A stretch of 64,000 nt of DNA from an uncultured Exiguobacterium sp. (lineage in GTDB: Bacteria > Bacillota > Bacilli > Exiguobacteriales > Exiguobacteriaceae): the NCBI GenBank assembly GCA_913775715.1, contig CAJYMC010000007.1:620001-684000 (forward strand), read 5' to 3'. The stretch's first letter is position 1. Every line of letters starts with the position of its first letter. Position numbers and translations under genes: made by a program. This document shows, piece after piece, positions 23,567-31,949 of this stretch. Under the pieces are notes generated by a model. It was not told the origin of the DNA. It saw only the letters and a list, made by a program, of their open reading frames with translations, and ran no database searches.

Positions 23567-24997
23567 ATGGCGACAGCTCAAAATGGAGCACGGGGCATCC
23601 GTGTACAAGTTCAATGGTTCGGAAGCTTTTTAAGCGGTATGGTCATGCCGAACATCGGTGCATTCATCGCCTGGGGGATCATCACGGCACTGTTCATCCC
23701 AACTGGATGGGCACCAAATAAGGAACTCGGTGAACTCGTCGGTCCGACAATCACCTATCTTTTACCGTTACTGATCGGATACACGGGCGGGAAATTAATG
23801 CATGACGTCAGAGGAGGCGTCGTCGGGACGCTCGCGACGATGGGGGTCATCGTCGGAACAGAGATTCCGATGTTCCTCGGTGCCATGATCATGGGACCAC
23901 TTGGCGGATACGTCATCAAAAAGTTCGATCAGTTGATCGAAGGAAAAATCAAACCAGGTCTCGAGATGCTCGTCAACAATTTCTCGGTCGGGATCATCGG
24001 TGGGTTGTTGATGCTCGGTGGATTCAAAGTATTCGGACCACTCATGACAGGTCTTGACGACATCATGGCTGCAGCAGTTGGTGCGATCGTCAGTGCACAC
24101 TTATTACCGCTTGCTAGTTTGTTCATCGAACCAGCGAAAATTTTATTCTTAAATAACGCCATCAACCACGGCATCTTAAGCCCACTTGGTCTCGATCAAG
24201 TAAATGAAGCAGGAAAATCGGTACTGTTCCTACTCGAAGCCAACCCAGGTCCGGGTCTCGGATTGTTACTCGCTTACTCGTTCTTCGGTTCTGGTGCAGC
24301 AAAGAAAACAGCACCGGGTGCTGCGTTCATTCAGTTCATCGGTGGGATTCACGAAATTTACTTCCCGTATGTCTTGATGAAGCCGGTCTTATTGCTTGCA
24401 ATGATCGCAGGTGGTATGAGTGGAATCCTCACATTCGTCCTATTTGATGTCGGTTTAGTCGCACCTGCTTCACCAGGTAGTATCATCGCTGTCCTTGCGA
24501 TGGCATCCCGCGGTTCTTACGTCGGATTGATCGCCGGTGTCCTTGTTTCAGCATCTGTGACATTCGTTGTCTCGACTGTCTTATTGAAAACAAGCAAAGC
24601 AAAAGAGACATCACTTGAAGAAGCAAGCGCGAACGTCAGTGCGATGAAAGGCAAACAATCGATTGCCTCGACACTCGTTTCAGCTGATGCTAAACCACTT
24701 GCGGAAGTCGAACATATTATCTTCGCTTGTGACGCTGGTATGGGTTCGAGTGCGATGGGGGCATCCGTCCTTCGCAATAAAATCAACAAAGCGGGCTTAC
24801 CGATCAAAGTGACGAATACGTCGATCAGTCAATTGCCACAAAACGCTGAACTAATCATCACGCATCGTGATTTGACGGAGCGAGCGATGGAGCAGGTCCC
24901 AACGGCAGAACACCGATCAGTCGATAATTTCTTGAATGCCGGATATTATGACCAGCTCGTCCATGAAATTGAAACAGCACGGAACAAGATTTCATAA
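23567..24997 (+). CDS. mtlA: PTS mannitol transporter subunit IICB
   Basis: 476 residues (B. subtilis MtlA 478). The IIC domain (residues 1 to about 340) has the mannitol-specific segments VQWFGSFLSGMVMPNIGAFIAWGIITALFIPTGW, the GGKLMHDVRGGVVG loop and GGIHEIYFPYVLMKP with the substrate-binding GGIHEIYF. After an alanine/serine-rich linker comes the IIB domain with Cys388 in FACDAGMGSSAMG. The enzyme imports and phosphorylates mannitol to mannitol-1-phosphate. IIA is on the separate mtlF. GGAGG 8 nt before the ATG at 23567 decides the start. First gene of mtlA-mtlF-mtlD; regulated from the promoter at 23480. Confidence 0.96.
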   Translation: MATAQNGARGIRVQVQWFGSFLSGMVMPNIGAFIAWGIITALFIPTGWAPNKELGELVGPTITYLLPLLIGYTGGKLMHDVRGGVVGTLATMGVIVGTEIPMFLGAMIMGPLGGYVIKKFDQLIEGKIKPGLEMLVNNFSVGIIGGLLMLGGFKVFGPLMTGLDDIMAAAVGAIVSAHLLPLASLFIEPAKILFLNNAINHGILSPLGLDQVNEAGKSVLFLLEANPGPGLGLLLAYSFFGSGAAKKTAPGAAFIQFIGGIHEIYFPYVLMKPVLLLAMIAGGMSGILTFVLFDVGLVAPASPGSIIAVLAMASRGSYVGLIAGVLVSASVTFVVSTVLLKTSKAKETSLEEASANVSAMKGKQSIASTLVSADAKPLAEVEHIIFACDAGMGSSAMGASVLRNKINKAGLPIKVTNTSISQLPQNAELIITHRDLTERAMEQVPTAEHRSVDNFLNAGYYDQLVHEIETARNKIS

Positions 24998-25031
24998 AAA
25001 TAAAGATAGAGATATTCAAGGAGGAATAAAT

Positions 25032-25469
25032 ATGACAACGACAATGAACCTTTCACCGGAACTCGTATTACTTGACCAACAATTCGCAGACGAGACGGCA
25101 GCCATTACGGCTGCCGGTCAACTTCTCGTCGATCACGGATATGTCGAAGCCGGTTATATCGATTCAATGCAGGAGCGTCACGCTTTATCAACGGTCTACA
25201 TCGGCAACCATGTCGCGATTCCACACGGAACAGAATCGGCTAAATCGCAGGTCAAGAAAACAGGACTATCGATTCTACAAGTACCGCAAGGCGTAGCGTT
25301 CGGAACGGAACAAGCACAACTCGTCATCGGCATCGCTGGCGTTGGGGACGAACACCTCGAGTTGCTATCGAATATCGCGGTCATTTGCTCCGATGAGGAG
25401 AACGTCGCGCGTATCGTGTCAGCGACATCAAAAGAAGAAATCATCGCCTTATTGACAGCGGAGGTGTAA
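25032..25469 (+). CDS. mtlF: PTS mannitol transporter subunit IIA
   Basis: 145-residue IIA protein that passes phosphate from HPr to the IIB cysteine of MtlA. The phospho-histidine is His65 in GNHVAIPHGTESAK; the flanking MQERHALSTVYIGN is typical of IIA-Mtl. The start at 25032 has AAGGAGG 9 nt upstream; the longer reading frame to 24936 runs inside mtlA. 34 nt from mtlA and 2 nt before mtlD: one operon. Length is that of stand-alone MtlF proteins. Confidence 0.95.
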   Translation: MTTTMNLSPELVLLDQQFADETAAITAAGQLLVDHGYVEAGYIDSMQERHALSTVYIGNHVAIPHGTESAKSQVKKTGLSILQVPQGVAFGTEQAQLVIGIAGVGDEHLELLSNIAVICSDEENVARIVSATSKEEIIALLTAEV

Positions 25470-25471
25470 CC

Positions 25472-26614
25472 ATGAAAGCTATCCATTTTGGTGCCGGTAA
25501 CATCGGACGTGGGTTCATCGGGTTACAACTCGTCAAGACGGGTTACGAAGTCTGTTTCGTAGATGTCAATACGACGGTCGTCGATGCATTAAAAACGAGA
25601 CATACCTACGAAGTAGGGTATGCCTCTGAACAAGGGGGACGTGAAAGAGTCGACGGCGTAACGGCGCTCAACAGTTTGTCTGAACCGGATCAAGTCATTG
25701 CAGCGATTCGTGATGCAGATGTGATTACAACAGCTGTCGGTCCGAGCTTGTTGTCGAAAGTAGCTCCTTTGATCGCGGAAGGGTTACATCAACGTGATGA
25801 ACAGACACCTGTCTACGTCATCGCGTGTGAGAACATGATTGGTGGGTCAAAACACTTGCAAGCAGAGGTGGCGAAACATCAGCAGGTAGAGGAGAATTGG
25901 TATTTTCCGAATGCAGCGGTTGACCGGATCGTGCCGCTTCAGCATCATGAAGACCCTCTGTACGTCGAAGTGGAGGAATTTTTCGAATGGGTGATTGAGA
26001 CGACTGGATTACCAGAAGCCTATCCACGGATCGAAGGCGTTACGTATGTTGAAAATATCGAACCGTTCATCGAGCGGAAACTGTTCACAGTCAATACAGG
26101 ACATGCGATTGCTTCGTACCTTGGAGCATTATTTCATAAAGAGACGATTGCTGAAAGTTTAACGGATCCTCGCATCCGACGAGGAGTCCAGACAGCCCTT
26201 TACGAAACAGGATGGTTGTTACTTGAAAAGTACGGCTTTAACCCGGTTGACCATAGTGCATATATCCAAAAGAATATGAAGCGCTTTGAAAACCCGCGAA
26301 TTCATGATGAAATCATTCGTGTCGCTCGTTCACCGATTCGTAAACTGAGTCCAAGTGATCGACTCGTCAAACCAGCCAAGGAATTGATGGAGCGTGGGAT
26401 TGAAGCAGATGGATTAGCGCGCGGGATCGCAGCAGCCCTGACCTATTTCGATCCAAATGATTCAGAATCTTCTGAATTGAATGCGTATATCACAAAACAT
26501 GGAATCGAAGATGCGCTGAACGCATATCTTAAATTGTCCGCAACGGATCCACTCGGATCTCGAATTGTTGAACATTATGAAGCGATGCAACAGGAAGTCA
26601 ATTCGATCGCTTAA
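25472..26614 (+). CDS. mtlD: Mannitol-1-phosphate 5-dehydrogenase
   Basis: 380 residues. Oxidises mannitol-1-phosphate with NAD+ to fructose-6-phosphate. The N-terminal Rossmann motif is AIHFGAGNIGRGFIG; VIACENMIGGS and AVDRIVP lie at the domain interface, and the catalytic helix contains ERKLFTVNTGHAIASYLG with the conserved lysine (K-x5-H region). Length agrees with E. coli MtlD (382). Last gene of the operon, with a hairpin terminator behind it. Confidence 0.96.
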   Translation: MKAIHFGAGNIGRGFIGLQLVKTGYEVCFVDVNTTVVDALKTRHTYEVGYASEQGGRERVDGVTALNSLSEPDQVIAAIRDADVITTAVGPSLLSKVAPLIAEGLHQRDEQTPVYVIACENMIGGSKHLQAEVAKHQQVEENWYFPNAAVDRIVPLQHHEDPLYVEVEEFFEWVIETTGLPEAYPRIEGVTYVENIEPFIERKLFTVNTGHAIASYLGALFHKETIAESLTDPRIRRGVQTALYETGWLLLEKYGFNPVDHSAYIQKNMKRFENPRIHDEIIRVARSPIRKLSPSDRLVKPAKELMERGIEADGLARGIAAALTYFDPNDSESSELNAYITKHGIEDALNAYLKLSATDPLGSRIVEHYEAMQQEVNSIA

Positions 26615-26636
26615 GTTTTATTCATATAGCATGATG

Positions 26637-26667
26637 AACACCTTTTACATTATGTATAAGGTGTTTT
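26637..26667 (+). terminator. Terminator of mtlAFD
   Basis: Stem AACACCTT (26637-26644) with AAGGTGTT (26658-26665), extended by inner TACAT/ATGTA pairing, then T. Confidence 0.75.
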
Positions 26668-26757
26668 TACATTGTTTGGATAAAATGGATTCGTGTGATA
26701 CGAAATTCAGAAGGTAAAATGTATCATTTATTATAAAGAATGTACTAACACAAATTG

Positions 26758-26785
26758 ATTCCAATTTGTATATTCAATTTGGAAT
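26758..26785. repeat. Inverted repeat in the leader of the unknown gene at 26880
   Basis: 11-nt arms ATTCCAATTTG and CAATTTGGAAT with one mismatch around a central TATATT. It is about 95 nt before the start codon; an operator or an RNA hairpin is possible. Confidence 0.45.
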
Positions 26786-26879
26786 ATTCGAAAACGAATA
26801 TTTAACGATTGAAATACATTGTACGCTATATAAACGGAACATCTCTATTCCGATTTTTCAGGTAAGAGAAGGTGAACAT

Positions 26880-27677
26880 ATGTTGAATTATAAAGTAAAC
26901 GTATATAGATTAAACGGAGCACGACCAAAAGCGACAAAGGGATCTGGATCGAAGCATTTGATTTATTCGAGTCAGTTTTCATCACGTACCCCAGTCCATT
27001 TACTACATCAACTCATCTTAAATCGTCTATTAATTGAACAAGAAAAAAACCTAGATTTAACGTACACGATCGAAGTGAATGCAGTACTTGATCAATTCGT
27101 AATGGATGTCCGCGTCTTTTCAACAGGTACGGTCAGTCTTCAAGTCGAGCAGGACTTAATCGAAATCATCGAACGTGAAGAAGTACGTCACATCCCTGCT
27201 CTCGAAATCGGTAAACCAGACTTTGCGGAGTTTGCGCATATCGTGCTGAAGGTCAAAGAAGGAGGGACTCGGTTTTCGCAAGAGGATACACAACGTATAT
27301 TTGATGAATCAGGCGTTCGCGGACGAATCATCCTGCATAAGGAACGAATTGACAGCCATGAACCGTCACATTCGATTCAACTACTGATTGGTGGGACGGA
27401 AAAATCTTTATATAGTCTTTCGCAATACCAGCTTGATCCACTCTTCCGTAAACATGGGTTAACAATTCAATCCTTGAATCTGTTACCGTTTGACTTGTTT
27501 TTGATTCGTGACAAAATCGCGATGCTTTCTTCGGCAGATGCTTCACAACTGTGGATCGATGACATCACGACATCCAAGAACGGACGATCACATCAAATTT
27601 GTTTTAACGATGGGAATGAATGTATGACGGTCATCTGTGATCTTCATGGATCAATTCGTTCTTATAAGTGTTCGTAA
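26880..27677 (+). CDS. Protein of unknown function
   Basis: 265 residues, soluble, no signal peptide or membrane segment, no cysteine cluster until the C-terminal ICFNDGNECMTVICDLHGSIRSYKCS, which has four cysteines. I do not recognise a domain. Two repeated-looking halves can be suspected: TVSLQVEQDLIEIIEREEVRHIPALEIGKPDF, and HSIQLLIGGTEKSLYSLSQYQLDPLFRKHGL. The start at 26880 is chosen for AGAAGG about 7 nt upstream; the frame upstream of it overlaps the inverted repeat at 26758-26785 and is unlikely to be coding. Monocistronic between mtlD and the DksA-like gene, with no clear terminator behind it. Confidence 0.7.
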   Translation: MLNYKVNVYRLNGARPKATKGSGSKHLIYSSQFSSRTPVHLLHQLILNRLLIEQEKNLDLTYTIEVNAVLDQFVMDVRVFSTGTVSLQVEQDLIEIIEREEVRHIPALEIGKPDFAEFAHIVLKVKEGGTRFSQEDTQRIFDESGVRGRIILHKERIDSHEPSHSIQLLIGGTEKSLYSLSQYQLDPLFRKHGLTIQSLNLLPFDLFLIRDKIAMLSSADASQLWIDDITTSKNGRSHQICFNDGNECMTVICDLHGSIRSYKCS

Positions 27678-27679
27678 TG

Positions 27680-27705
27680 GTTTAACTCTTCTTCGAATAG
27701 GCTAC
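27680..27705 (+). promoter_or_regulatory. Possible sigma-B promoter of the DksA-like gene
   Basis: GTTTAA (27680-27685, perfect sigma-B -35), 14-nt spacer, GGCTAC (27700-27705, 4/6 to GGGWAT). The -10 is weak. Confidence 0.3.
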
Positions 27706-27745
27706 ATTCTTAACAGAGGTTCTAACGAAGGGGAGTCGAACAATC

Positions 27746-28270
27746 ATGTTATCTAAACAGCAGACAGAAGAATTCAAGCAACGATTATTAAAGGAAAAAG
27801 AAAAGACGACATCAAACATTGAACAACGGGATACCGATTACGATGAAGGCGAATTGTCGAGTTATGATAATCATCCTGCCGATTCCGGCGATGAATTATT
27901 CTTACGGGAACGCGATCAAGCGATTACGGACATGCAAGAGGATATGCTCTCTGATGTGGATCGTGCTCTAAAAGCAATCGAGGACGGAACGTATGGTACT
28001 TGTGAAGTCTGTGGAAAAGACATCGAGATCGAACGTCTTGATATCATTCCGGAAACGTTATTATGTATCGAGCATGCTCAGGAAGAAGCAGAACAAAACG
28101 AGAACGATCCGAATTCGCGACCAAGCGAAGAAGATGTCCTGGATCCATCTGTCACAGCCCGCGGGAAAGACATCGACGGGGATACGGATGGATTCTCGAA
28201 AGTAAGTGATTTCGGTAGTTCCGATACACCGTCTGACCAAGAAGACGGCATTGACCCGACACGGTCTTGA
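27746..28270 (+). CDS. DksA/TraR-family zinc-finger protein (YteA/YocK-like)
   Basis: 174 residues. An N-terminal coiled coil (KQQTEEFKQRLLKEKEKTTSNIEQ) is followed by DNHPADSGDELFLRERDQAI and a zinc finger with Cys86, Cys89, Cys107 and His110 (CEVCGKDIEIERLDIIPETLLCIEH), the DksA/TraR C4-type layout with one His. The acidic C-terminal tail contains DVLDPSVTARGKDIDGDTDGFSKVSDFGSSDTPSD, typical of the YteA family of Bacillales. In B. subtilis the relatives are general-stress or sporulation-linked. It may bind RNA polymerase; the exact role is unknown. Monocistronic with its own terminator. Confidence 0.85.
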   Translation: MLSKQQTEEFKQRLLKEKEKTTSNIEQRDTDYDEGELSSYDNHPADSGDELFLRERDQAITDMQEDMLSDVDRALKAIEDGTYGTCEVCGKDIEIERLDIIPETLLCIEHAQEEAEQNENDPNSRPSEEDVLDPSVTARGKDIDGDTDGFSKVSDFGSSDTPSDQEDGIDPTRS

Positions 28271-28275
28271 CCGGC

Positions 28276-28307
28276 AAAACATCTCCCGAAAATGGAGATG
28301 TTTTTTT
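28276..28307 (+). terminator. Terminator of the DksA-like gene
   Basis: 9-bp stem AACATCTCC/GGAGATGTT followed by T-run. Confidence 0.85.
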
Positions 28308-28341
28308 CTCGAAAAAAATCACAGATATTTACCGGAATTTT

Positions 28342-28369
28342 TTGACTTTTCATTTAAATTTGGTACGAT
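28342..28369 (+). promoter_or_regulatory. Sigma-A promoter of the aldehyde dehydrogenase operon
   Basis: TTGACT (28342-28347), 16-nt spacer, TACGAT (28364-28369). The start point would be near 28376, upstream of the cre site. Confidence 0.6.
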
Positions 28370-28402
28370 GGTATCGAGGGGGCTGTTTTAGCCTATATTA
28401 AA

Positions 28403-28417
28403 ATGTAAGCGCATACA
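28403..28417. promoter_or_regulatory. cre site (CcpA) in the aldehyde dehydrogenase leader
   Basis: ATGTAAGCGCATACA matches all fixed positions of WTGNAANCGNWNNCW. It lies about 30 nt downstream of the predicted start point, a roadblock position for catabolite repression. Confidence 0.7.
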
Positions 28418-28466
28418 AGCATCCGTCTCACTGCTTGACCATTTTAGTTGAGGGAGGAAAAAACGC

Positions 28467-29987
28467 ATGATTTATGACATTCCGAACAAGCAAGGGTCAA
28501 AAGTACAGTACAAGGAACGGTATGAAAATTACATTAATGGAAAGTGGACGGCACCTGTCGGGGGAGAATATTTTGATAATGTGACACCTGTCACTGGTAA
28601 AGTATTGTGCCAAGTCGCTCGTTCTACTAAGGAAGACATCGAACTCGCTCTTGACGCAGCACACGCCGCGAAAGAAGCATGGGGGAAAACATCCGTAACG
28701 GAACGCTCAAACATTTTAAATAAAATCGCGAATCGAATGGAAGAAAACCTCGAGATGCTCGCTTATGCAGAGACACTTGAGAACGGGAAAGCTGTCCGTG
28801 AGACACTCAACGCCGATCTACCGCTCGCGATCGATCACTTCCGTTATTTCGCCGGCGTCATCCGTGCCCAAGAAGGTTCAGTTGGCGAACTCGATCAAGA
28901 CACGGTAGCGTATCACTTCCATGAGCCACTTGGCGTCGTTGGTCAAATCATTCCGTGGAACTTCCCACTCCTGATGGCTGTCTGGAAATTAGCACCTGCT
29001 CTCGCAGCAGGAAACTGTGTCGTTCTAAAACCAGCAGAACAAACACCAGCGAGCATCATGGTACTCATGGAACTTGTTGAAGATCTATTGCCACCGGGTG
29101 TCGTGAACATCGTCAATGGATTTGGTCTCGAGGCAGGGAAACCGCTCGCTTCAAGCAAACGAATCGCAAAAATCGCCTTTACGGGTGAGACGACGACAGG
29201 ACGTTTGATCATGCAGTACGCATCACAAAACTTGATTCCGGTCACTCTCGAGCTCGGCGGGAAATCCCCGAACATCTTCTTTGAGGATATCATGCAGGCG
29301 GATGATGCCTTCTTCGATAAAGCAATCGAAGGATTACTGATGTTCGCGTTGAACCAAGGAGAAGTCTGTACGTGTCCGTCGCGTGCCTTGATTCAAGAAT
29401 CGATTTACGAACCGTTCATGGAACGTGTTCTAGAGCGTGTCAAAGCCATCAAGATCGGAAATCCTCTTGATGCGGACGTCATGATGGGTGCTCAAGCTTC
29501 AAACGAACAGATGGAGAAAATCCTTTCATATCTTGAAATCGGTAAGTCGGAAGGCGCGGAGTGTCTCATCGGTGGAGAACGCAACATGCTCGAAGGGGAT
29601 CTCGCAGAAGGATATTATATCCAGCCAACGATCTTCAAAGGACACAATAAGATGCGAATCTTCCAAGAAGAAATTTTCGGTCCGGTCCTGTCGGTCACGA
29701 CGTTCAAGACGGAAGAAGAAGCGCTCGAAATTGCGAATGATACGTTGTACGGTCTTGGTGCTGGTGTTTGGACGCGCGACATGAATCGTGCTTACCGGTT
29801 TGGTCGTGCGATCGAAGCAGGGCGCGTCTGGACGAACTGTTATCACCAATATCCAGCTCACGCGGCGTTTGGTGGTTACAAAATGTCAGGTATCGGACGT
29901 GAAAATCATAAGATGATGCTTAATCATTACCAACGGACGAAAAACCTACTCGTCAGCTACAACCCGAATAAACTTGGTTTCTTCTAA
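28467..29987 (+). CDS. NAD+-dependent aldehyde dehydrogenase (AldA/ExaC/AcoD type)
   Basis: 506 residues. Oxidises aldehydes, probably acetaldehyde, to acids. ALDH marks: [39 protein letters not shown] (cofactor site), [22 protein letters not shown] with the catalytic-base glutamate, [15 protein letters not shown] with the nucleophilic cysteine, and [13 protein letters not shown]. The CTCPSRAL signature is that of the acetaldehyde dehydrogenases that occur beside DUF779 genes, as here. GGGAGG precedes the ATG. Promoter and cre in the leader indicate glucose repression. Probably co-transcribed with the DUF779 gene 22 nt downstream. Confidence 0.93.
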   Translation: MIYDIPNKQGSKVQYKERYENYINGKWTAPVGGEYFDNVTPVTGKVLCQVARSTKEDIELALDAAHAAKEAWGKTSVTERSNILNKIANRMEENLEMLAYAETLENGKAVRETLNADLPLAIDHFRYFAGVIRAQEGSVGELDQDTVAYHFHEPLGVVGQIIPWNFPLLMAVWKLAPALAAGNCVVLKPAEQTPASIMVLMELVEDLLPPGVVNIVNGFGLEAGKPLASSKRIAKIAFTGETTTGRLIMQYASQNLIPVTLELGGKSPNIFFEDIMQADDAFFDKAIEGLLMFALNQGEVCTCPSRALIQESIYEPFMERVLERVKAIKIGNPLDADVMMGAQASNEQMEKILSYLEIGKSEGAECLIGGERNMLEGDLAEGYYIQPTIFKGHNKMRIFQEEIFGPVLSVTTFKTEEEALEIANDTLYGLGAGVWTRDMNRAYRFGRAIEAGRVWTNCYHQYPAHAAFGGYKMSGIGRENHKMMLNHYQRTKNLLVSYNPNKLGFF

Positions 29988-30009
29988 GTCGGAAAGGACG
30001 TGGAAACAA

Positions 30010-30372
30010 ATGGTGGAACGTGTTCAGGCGACAGCAGCTTGTCTAGAGTTAATCGACCAGTTGAGAGAAAAACACGGTCCGTTGATGTTTCATCAATCTG
30101 GTGGTTGTTGCGATGGCAGTTCCCCGATGTGTTTTGCACAGGGTGATCTATTCCTAGGAGATCAGGATAAAAAACTGGGAGAGATCGGTGGTTGTCCGTT
30201 TTATATTCATGAAGATCAATATGAGTATTGGAAACATACGCAACTCATCATTGATGTAGTGGATGGTCGAGGCGGAATGTTCTCTCTTGAGGGTGTCGAA
30301 GGGAAACGTTTTTTGACACGCTCCCGTGCGTTCACGCAAGAGGAGTACGCTGAACTATCATCATCAAGCTAA
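30010..30372 (+). CDS. DUF779 protein associated with aldehyde dehydrogenase
   Basis: 120 residues. The core is LREKHGPLMFHQSGGCCDGSSPMCF...GEIGGCPFYIHEDQYEYWKHTQLIIDVVDGRGGMFSLEG, which is the DUF779 signature: GGCCDGSxPMC and GGCPF supply four cysteines that could bind metal or a cofactor. Function is unproven, but the family is well known for sitting next to acetaldehyde-type dehydrogenases, as it does here. The ATG at 30010 is behind AAGGACGTGG; the frame before it lies in the end of the dehydrogenase gene. A terminator follows. Confidence 0.85.
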   Translation: MVERVQATAACLELIDQLREKHGPLMFHQSGGCCDGSSPMCFAQGDLFLGDQDKKLGEIGGCPFYIHEDQYEYWKHTQLIIDVVDGRGGMFSLEGVEGKRFLTRSRAFTQEEYAELSSSS

Positions 30373-30385
30373 TGAAAGAATCATA

Positions 30386-30443
30386 CACGGTTTCGTCGAG
30401 GTGGCTTGTTCATTCAGGTCACTTGTACGGAATCGTGTTTTTT
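30386..30443 (+). terminator. Terminator of the aldehyde dehydrogenase/DUF779 operon
   Basis: 11-bp stem CACGGTTTCGT/ACGGAATCGTG (two G-T pairs) with a paired inner loop (GGTG/CACT), followed by six T. Confidence 0.7.
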
Positions 30444-30475
30444 GTTCGTATCACGACGTTCGAACAGGATAAAAG

Positions 30476-30504
30476 TTGGTAAAGCGGCATAAGAACGGTA
30501 TAAT
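30476..30504 (+). promoter_or_regulatory. Sigma-A promoter of the S66 peptidase gene
   Basis: TTGGTA (30476-30481), 17-nt spacer, perfect TATAAT (30499-30504), about 55 nt before the ATG at 30561. Confidence 0.7.
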
Positions 30505-30560
30505 GAACTCATATTTTGACGAGAAGATAGCTTCATACTATGACATTATAGGGGGTCACC

Positions 30561-31571
30561 ATGAAATATCCATTTTTAGGTTGGACAGGTCAAACGATCG
30601 GAGTGACGGCGCCCTCCTCCGGATTACGTGAACAGCAACAAGAATGGGTCGAACGAGCAGTTGAACAGGTACAAGCACGGCAAATGAACGTCCGTTTGGG
30701 TGAAACGATTTGGTCGCATCAACTTGCTGAGAGTGCGCCGGTCAAACAACGCGCCGAAGAATTAAATCATATGATGACGGATGAGACGATTGATGCTGTC
30801 ATCCCGCCATTTGGTGGGGAGCGCGCCATTGATCTTTTACCTGAGTTGACGCCAACTACTTACCAAACGAAATGGCTGCTTGGCTATTCCGACATTAGTA
30901 CGCTATTGCTCAGTCTGACGCTTCAGACGGGAATCGCGACAGCACATGGTCCGAATTTCGTTGAGCTTCGGAGTGAAGAATGGGACGAGACGACAAGTGC
31001 GTGGCGACGGGTGCTCTCGACGCCATCTGGAGGAACCGTCACACAGTGGGCTTCAGATCGTTATCAACCTGAGTGGACAAACGAAGAACGGCCAACAGGT
31101 CCATTATTTCAGCTGACGGAAGCGACAGAATGGAAAGCACTGGATGAGCGAACGGAAGTGACGGGACGTTTACTTGGTGGGTGTCTGGAGACGATTCGCC
31201 ATCTGGTTGGGACACCGTATGGCAATGTACAGCGTTTCCAGCGTGAAGAGATCAACGGTGAACCGATCCTCTGGTACTTTGAGGTGTCTGAAGCGAATTC
31301 GGCAGAGGTGCACCGGACGTTGCGACAAATGGCGTATGCTGGTTGGTTCGACCATGCGGCTGGCTTTTTATTTGGTCGTACGTCTGCAAAGATTTCTGAA
31401 GATCTGACGTGGCTAGACGTGTATCAATATCTAACGGATGAGACGGGCTTACCAGTCTTATATGATCTTGATATTGGTCATCAGCCGCCGCAGGTGACGT
31501 TAATTAATGGAGCGACGGGAACGGTTCGTATTCAAGGAAAAGATTCACGAATCGATCTGACGTTCAACTAA
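30561..31571 (+). CDS. S66-family peptidase (LD-carboxypeptidase / MccF-like)
   Basis: 336 residues. Serine peptidases of this family cleave the L,D bond of murein tetrapeptides or inactivate peptide-nucleotide antibiotics (MccF). The N-terminal IGVTAPSSG and the nucleophile elbow LLGYSDISTLL (Ser110) are visible; the other triad members are probably Glu241 in WYFEVSE and His307 in DLDIGHQPP. RLLGGCLETIRHLVGTPY is the usual central block. No signal peptide, so it acts in the cytoplasm, for example in murein recycling. GGGGGTCACC precedes the ATG. Followed 15 nt later by the AbrB-like gene, so probably an operon with it and the hydrolase. Confidence 0.88.
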   Translation: MKYPFLGWTGQTIGVTAPSSGLREQQQEWVERAVEQVQARQMNVRLGETIWSHQLAESAPVKQRAEELNHMMTDETIDAVIPPFGGERAIDLLPELTPTTYQTKWLLGYSDISTLLLSLTLQTGIATAHGPNFVELRSEEWDETTSAWRRVLSTPSGGTVTQWASDRYQPEWTNEERPTGPLFQLTEATEWKALDERTEVTGRLLGGCLETIRHLVGTPYGNVQRFQREEINGEPILWYFEVSEANSAEVHRTLRQMAYAGWFDHAAGFLFGRTSAKISEDLTWLDVYQYLTDETGLPVLYDLDIGHQPPQVTLINGATGTVRIQGKDSRIDLTFN

Positions 31572-31586
31572 AAAGGAGAGCACGCA

Positions 31587-31928
31587 ATGGCACGTCGTAA
31601 GTTTCAAGCATTAGGCGTTTATAAACGCGTCCATATCAACCCGGAGACACGTCGAATGACGTTACCGGAACCCTTTTACGATGCACTTCGTCTAGAAGAT
31701 GAATTGCTGATTGCACAAGTCGGAGATGTTCTCGTCATGCGACGACCGGGGGAGGTCGTCGAGACAGAAACGGATTTATTGAGCGAACTCGTCGAAGATG
31801 GATTCACGGGTACAGAGCTCGTACAAGAATTCGCCTATCGGCGTCAGCAACAGGAACAACGATTACGTCAACAAGTCTTGCAGGATGAAGAGGATGACCA
31901 TGCTGCTCAACTGAAGATCGAGCTATAA
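31587..31928 (+). CDS. Small AbrB/MazE-like (swapped-hairpin) protein
   Basis: 113 residues. Residues 14-55 (VHINPETRRMTLPEPFYDALRLEDELLIAQVGDVLVMRRP) show the pattern of the AbrB/MazE/SpoVT swapped-hairpin DNA-binding domain: beta strand, R-x-M/I-TLP, helix, LxxxD, then two strands. The C-terminal half is helical and charged (VQEFAYRRQQQEQRLRQQVLQDEEDD). No toxin gene (MazF, VapC) is next to it, so a solitary regulator is more likely than an antitoxin. AAAGGAGAG lies before the ATG. 15 nt behind the S66 peptidase and 21 nt before the hydrolase: same transcript. Confidence 0.65.
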   Translation: MARRKFQALGVYKRVHINPETRRMTLPEPFYDALRLEDELLIAQVGDVLVMRRPGEVVETETDLLSELVEDGFTGTELVQEFAYRRQQQEQRLRQQVLQDEEDDHAAQLKIEL

Positions 31929-31949
31929 CGGAAAGAAGGAGTGGGGCAG

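Noticed and set aside
31587..31928. Antitoxin of a toxin-antitoxin pair
   Set aside because: Neighbours are a peptidase and a hydrolase; no MazF, RelE or VapC-like gene lies within the operon.
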